From: Delphinus delphis | Lineage: Eukaryota; Chordata; Mammalia; Artiodactyla; Delphinidae | DNA: 64,000 nucleotides | Direction of reading: 5' to 3' | Assembly (NCBI RefSeq): GCF_949987515.2 | Contig: NC_082694.2 | Span: forward strand, 70,864,080-70,928,079 | In this document: positions 59,019 to 64,000 of the stretch, in pieces | How the letters are laid out: every line of letters begins with the position of its first letter | Numbering within the stretch: the first letter of the stretch is position 1 | The notes under the pieces: generated by a model | The model's input: only the letters and a program-made list of their open reading frames with translations | The model's database searches: none | What the model was told of the DNA's origin: nothing | Program-made: the position numbers and the translations under genes

Positions 59019-62000
59019 AAGAAGCTGCCTAGTGTCAGGTTTATATGCCGTGTACATAATAGGGGATGAATTAAAAGATTTTTTCTTTATGTTTTGATCC
59101 AAATCATATCTCTTTGAAGGTTAGGCAGATAGTACAAAACTCTCGATTAGCTAGTCTTTGTTTTAAAACAGAGTTTGGTTAAATAAAAAGAATGTCCAGG
59201 AAGCATGACTATAGGATGATTTCTGAAGACACTACAAAACCACAACACAAAGCTCCACAAAGCCCTCGTGGCAGCCACTCAGTTTCAGACATTGTGCATC
59301 TGAACTGCCGCACACATAAGCCAGCTTTGCAAATCCATGTGTATAAAAGTAACAGCAGTCATGACGTTTTCTAAATGTCCTTTTTTAAAGACATCAGTCG
59401 CCATTTCTTCAGTACCCTTGCCCTAACTTCTTTACCAAACAACCGTAAGTAAAACAGCCTCTCTACTCTGAAATTTTCCTTCTCACTTTTGTAAAATGTT
59501 TATTTCTTTTATTTATATGAACTGAGTCAGCTATTATTATTGTTTAATATTATTAAATATCATTAAATAGCTGTCTCTGGGCACATTCACAAATGGATCC
59601 GGTCATGCTCTTATCTACAGAGTGTCTTTCAAATACAAAGGCAGCATTGGGTGTTTGGGCTCGTTTGGTGAACTGAAGCCACATTTTCTCCTGCTCTGGA
59701 GGGCCCGCCAGTCCTCGATAGCCTTGCCCTTCACAGGATGTCACAGCCACAGTTCAGGATACCTGTCATGCCTTGCAGACCCAGGCCTGGCATGTTCCGG
59801 GTCCACTGTATAGGCCGTGAAGCAGACTGATTCCTGCAGGGTTGGGGAAGCAACCTGGGCCAGGGCCCTTCCAAAGGGACAGGTTTTCCCTGCGGAGAAA
59901 CCTGGACACACTCTGGCAACCAAACATGGCGGATGGGAAATGGGAGCAGGCAGCATGGAATTCTCTTCTTCTATGAATCATCCCAGCATCCTTCTGCATG
60001 AAGGGTTTCACCATTATTTTATAGAGTTTAAATGAGGGAAAGGAAGGGGCGGGGTGGGGTTTGGCAAGAGAAGAAACCAGAAGGCCTCCCAAACCCCAGA
60101 GCTTAGATTGCTGCTTTTCCCTTTCCTGTAAAAAAATTCCCAGAAAATCCTGATAAGGAAAACCATCCTTTGCTAGCCAGAAAAAAAAAAAAAAAAATTG
60201 GCTACTGACCAAGAGAGGAAATTTTGATGGAAAGTGAAAATGATGGTAGAAGTGAAACAGAAAAGTAAAAAAGTTTAAGGCCTAGTTCTCTGAATACACA
60301 CTCCTTCAATCCCCATCTTTGATCCCAACACTAAGGATGGAAGGATTATAATTGCAAACTTGAACTTTTCAAAGTATCTTAGAAGATTAGAAGTCAATGG
60401 GCTTTGGAACCTCCTGCTCGCTGCATTGGTCCTATCTTATCATAACCTTCCTGGGTACATCTTATCCATTAAGTCTATACTTTCAAAGAGCACGGGCTTC
60501 TCAGGGTAATGTCCACTCAACAGGACTGGGGCCAAATAGGTTAGTCTCAGCAGAGATCTGCTCTGGGCTTGGTATCCTGAAAGGAGTCCAGTGTAGTAAT
60601 AGGTCTGAGAAACTGGCCTGACTGGGTAGTTGGAACAGGATGGGGAAGAAAGGAGCTGGTGAGAACCAGCCCACCACAGGGGCCCAAGGGAGAGGCAAGA
60701 GTAGGGCGTGGACCACAGCAGCAGGTGATGACCAAGGATCTTGGATCCACTTGTAGGGCTTCCCAGTAGGTGAAGAAGGCAGAACTCAGGGAATATGGGA
60801 TGGACTGGGGTTCACAGGCAGCAAGTGAGGTCAGGAGAGGCTACTCAGCAGGTTATAACAACAGGAACTCAGAGTCATGGGCCAACCACAGCAGAAGGTG
60901 AGTTATAACAAGTGAGGAAAATACACAGGGGGGGCCTGGTGCGTAGGAGTGAGGCAGGAAATACCTTGAACTGAATTCCAGAGCAGGCAGCTGCTTCTGC
61001 GTGAACACCTTTCACTCAGTCAGGAGTGGGCTTAGGAGCCTCCGGGAAAGGAGGAACTGGCAGTCAAAGTCTGAGAACCAGACGTGGTTGCAGAGGAAAG
61101 CAGACCTAGGGTCAGAGATGGGAACCAGCACACAGAGAGAGGGGGCAGCTTTAGCAGGGCCAGCCATTGCCCAAGAATCACTCAAAGAACCTTGACCAAG
61201 AACCTCTTATTCTGGGCAGTCTGAATGTATTTAGTCATGTCCCCACTGCTGGACAGAAACTTCTGGGTTTTAGCAGCCAGAAGTAGGGGTTGACCTCAGC
61301 CAAGGGAGGGAAGGATCGACTCGTCATCTAGTAGGAATCTGTGACATCTCTGTCTGAAGGGTCAGCTCCGTCCTCCAACCAGGTTCAGGGTCCTTCTGGG
61401 GACTGTGTATCTCTTGGGAGCCCCACCAGCTCAGCTCCAGGGTCAGGCTCCTCAGGGAGTAGCCCACCCCTCTTTGGCATGGGCGTCTCCATCCTCCAGG
61501 CACTGGGGAACCTGACAGATTCTAATGTGGCCTTCTGAACGTGGTCATTGCTCCACGGTCATTGTCAGCTGACTCTGAATCTCACCCAGCACTGCCGTTA
61601 CCTCCCTTGCTCTCCAGTTTCTAGGGGTGTTCTAGCAGTTGGGCTGAACTGGAAGAAGAAAAATATGAAGAATTCTCACTTTTTGCTGCTCTGCACATCA
61701 CTGCCCATTATGGCGCACACTGAGTAGCAATACCTTGAAATTTGTATCTTATCCTCTCTCTGCCCACGTTTGGTTATCACCCTTGATGCTAAACACATAC
61801 GAGCAGAGGAGGGGGATCTGCCACTGGGCCCAACACCCAAGGTTCACGTCCACATGGTCAAACCATAAACACAGACACCTGCACGGTGGTAGGGAGACAG
61901 CTCCTCAGACTGTCTGCAGGTAAATATTTCACTCTTCCAAACCTGCCACCAGTGATTAGGACAATGATGATGAATGTGGCATTGGGTAAGGAAAGACGGG

Positions 62001-62759
62001 GAGGGAGAGGAGAGAGAACAGGAGTACAGATCTAACAGATTTTCCTTCTCCAAATGTTTATGGTTAGAGCCCCCAGAGAGGCCATCAAGGCTTTAAATGC
62101 TCAGAGGCTGCAATGGCTATTTTTAACAGAACGATAGCAATTTTGAGTTGCAGTGCTAAGGGCAGTGGAATGTTTCTGAGTGGCTCTGCTGGCTACAGGA
62201 CATTTTTACTCAGAGAACCATCACTGCAGAGAGGGCAGGAAAAATTAGTATTAAATGTTTAATGGCATTGCTTGCATATTAGTTTCAGGTTCAGTCTAGG
62301 ATAAGGTCATTTTTACTTGCTTGAGCCTGCTTTATAATATGTCAAGGCGATTTATATAATCAGCACGTTCATTCTATTCATGCCCTTTTGACTGAGTGTG
62401 TAACCTAATTTTATTATAGAAAGGGATCATAGAAATGAATCGTTTCCGGTCTTGCTTTTATACCGGGGATAGCTTGATGTAAGCGTGGCTGGTGGGTCCC
62501 GTGGAGGTGTGGACCTCTATACACTGTCAGCACAATGCAGATCTTTACACTCTGGTTCTCACTCCACCTTCCTCACCAGGAGGAAGGGACCCTGGAGGGT
62601 GATGGGGCTGATGGATGGTCGTAGGGGGGGAAAGAGGGTCCAGGGGAGAGATCACTGCAAAGGCTCAGAGGCCAGAAAGCCAGGGGGGGGATCGTCAGCT
62701 AGTCCATCTGGAATGGGTTTAGAGCAGCTGTGGCAGGTGTGTCTGGGTTAAAGGCAGGT

Positions 62760-63030
62760 TGGGGACAGGTAGTGGAGGAGCCCAGAAATCAAGCTGAGAC
62801 CTTGGATTGTACGCTAAAGAAGCCAGGAGAGTATAGCTTGATCTGTGTTTTGAAGATCATAGTGTTGATCTGGAAGGGCCAGTAGAGGAAAGATGGGAAG
62901 AGGGGGAGACAATTTTCAAGGCCACTGCCATAATCCGGGGCCTGCCTCAGGAGAAAGGTAGGAGCAGAGGAAAGTAGAGGGTGGACATAAAAGGCTTCAT
63001 AGAGAACAGAACCAATGGGACTTAGGAACA
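62760..63030 (+). repeat. L2-type LINE fragment
   Basis: Contains ctaaagaagccaggagagta, atctgtgttttgaagatcat and gccactgccataatccgggg. Old; boundaries are rough. Confidence 0.55.
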
Positions 63031-63169
63031 ACTGCCCTAGATCTACCCTTCCCTTTGCTCCAACAGCCGTGCCACCAGGGACATCTTAGAGCTCTCTTTA
63101 CATCCAGCCCCGCTCCAGATTGTGGCATGACGGTAGCGTAACAAACATGGTATGTCCTGCCGTTGACTT

Positions 63170-63790
63170 TTTTCATTTCAGGAAGTAATACATGCTCAAT
63201 AGAGAATATTTAGGAAACACAAAAGTGTAGATAGAAACCAAAAACCCCAGCCACCTTGTTCACAAAATATTAAGAGTACTCAGTATTTTGGCGTATTTAT
63301 TTTTACTGTATTTTCCAGGCATTGAGATTTGTTATTGTTTTTAACTTGATTTAAATACTGTGTATATAAGTATGTATTCTATTTTTCATTTACTTATGGC
63401 ATTTTCCATATTATATGGAAAGTATGTTTATAAACACCATTTTTATTGACTAGGTAACATTTCCTGAAGCGATAAACACCATAATTTACTATTCTCCTCC
63501 AGTTGGGCATTTAAGTTACTTCCATCTTTTCAGTATTATAAAAATTACCATAATGAACATCTCTGTGTGTACAGTGAGATTATATATAAGATTGATATGG
63601 TGGGATAGATGAATAGAAATGGAATTACTGGATCAAAGGGCATAAGTGTTTTTGAAGCTCTTGACATATATTTCAAAATTACTTTCTAGAAAGCTTCAAC
63701 CAATTTGTACTCATTCTAGAAAAGTATGAAAATGCCTCTCATTTTGCCATCCCTGGGTTAACACTGGAAATTATATATACTTTTTAAAAA
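63170..63790 (-). repeat. Old L1M-type LINE fragment, antisense
   Basis: gaagtaatacatgctcaata, attaccataatgaacatctc and ggaattactggatcaaaggg are the antisense L1M 3' pattern. Confidence 0.7.
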
Positions 63791-63862
63791 AAACAATTTG
63801 ATAAGTGAAGGTGGTAGCTTAGTATTTCAATCTACCTATTTGGCTGTTTAATCTATTGATCA

Positions 63863-64000
63863 GGGACTTCCCTGGTGGCACAGTGGTTAAGAATCCGCCT
63901 GCCAATGCAGGCGACACGGGTTTGAGCCCCGGTCTGGGAAGGTCCCACATCTGGTGGAGCAACTAAGCCCGTGCGCCACAAGCCCATGTGCTACAACGAG
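63863..64000 (+). repeat. CHR-1 SINE cut by the window edge
   Basis: Starts gggacttccctggtggcaca and continues through acacgggtttgagccccggt to the gccacaagcccatgtg body, running off the end. Confidence 0.88.

Larger units (their letters stand above)
56169..64000 (-). other. EFR3B: EFR3B intron reaching the window edge
   Basis: I searched for upstream EFR3B exons (expected LVKTNMEKLTFYALSAP and APEKLDRIGAYLSERL coding) and found none. Contents are CHR SINEs, an old unclassified repeat, L2 and L1M. 56420-57290, 59040-62750 otherwise look unique, without genes. Confidence 0.75.

Noticed and set aside
56169..64000. Missing 5' EFR3B exons
   Set aside because: No - strand segment encoding the expected N-terminal sequence with splice sites was found; they probably lie beyond the right edge.

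Overview
This is a mammalian nuclear DNA window, almost certainly from a whale or dolphin. The strongest organism clue is about twelve copies of a roughly 200-bp tRNA-derived SINE of the CHR-2 type found in cetaceans, many with intact target-site duplications. Shorter and longer CHR-1-type SINEs, artiodactyl-type L1 3' ends, and a POMC protein that is cattle/pig-like but not identical support this.

Two protein-coding genes are present, arranged tail to tail. POMC (pro-opiomelanocortin) is complete on the + strand. Its promoter lies at about 6.67-7.1 kb, with recognisable NurRE, Tpit/Pitx and TATA elements. Non-coding exon 1 is at about 7.1-7.22 kb, exon 2 (signal peptide and start of N-POMC) is at 11.26-11.41 kb, and exon 3 (gamma-MSH, ACTH, beta-LPH, beta-endorphin) is at 13.70-14.36 kb. 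A poly(A) signal lies at 14.51 kb. EFR3B, the plasma-membrane anchor of the PI4KA lipid-kinase complex, runs on the - strand. Twenty coding exons were placed between 56.17 kb and the stop codon at 20.88 kb, and all join in frame through GT-AG introns to give 746 codons. The first exons (about 71 residues) lie beyond the right edge. A roughly 4.1-kb 3' UTR runs to a poly(A) signal at 16.74 kb, so the two transcripts end about 2.2 kb apart. Human chromosome 2 has the same convergent order. The genes have no known functional link: POMC makes pituitary and hypothalamic hormones, while EFR3B acts in phosphoinositide supply.

Layout: 0-6.6 kb is POMC 5' flank filled with old repeats (MIR, L2, Tigger/MER2, L1 with a nested CHR-1). 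6.7-14.5 kb is POMC, whose intron 1 holds a 76-bp x3 tandem repeat and two young SINEs. 14.5-16.7 kb is intergenic. 16.7-20.9 kb is the EFR3B 3' UTR, carrying a SINE. 20.9-56.2 kb is EFR3B exons and introns. 56.2-64 kb is an upstream EFR3B intron with L1, L2 and CHR SINEs.

I did not find a novel multi-gene system. The most interesting signals are local: amino-acid changes in otherwise near-invariant hormone sequence (gamma-MSH Gly4 to Ser, beta-endorphin Ala21 to Thr), a NAGNAG acceptor at POMC exon 3, apparent loss of the NeuroD1 E-box in the POMC promoter, a clustered change in one EFR3B exon, and a SINE that brings AATAAA motifs into the EFR3B 3' UTR. All comparisons with other species are from memory of the families, not from a database search.
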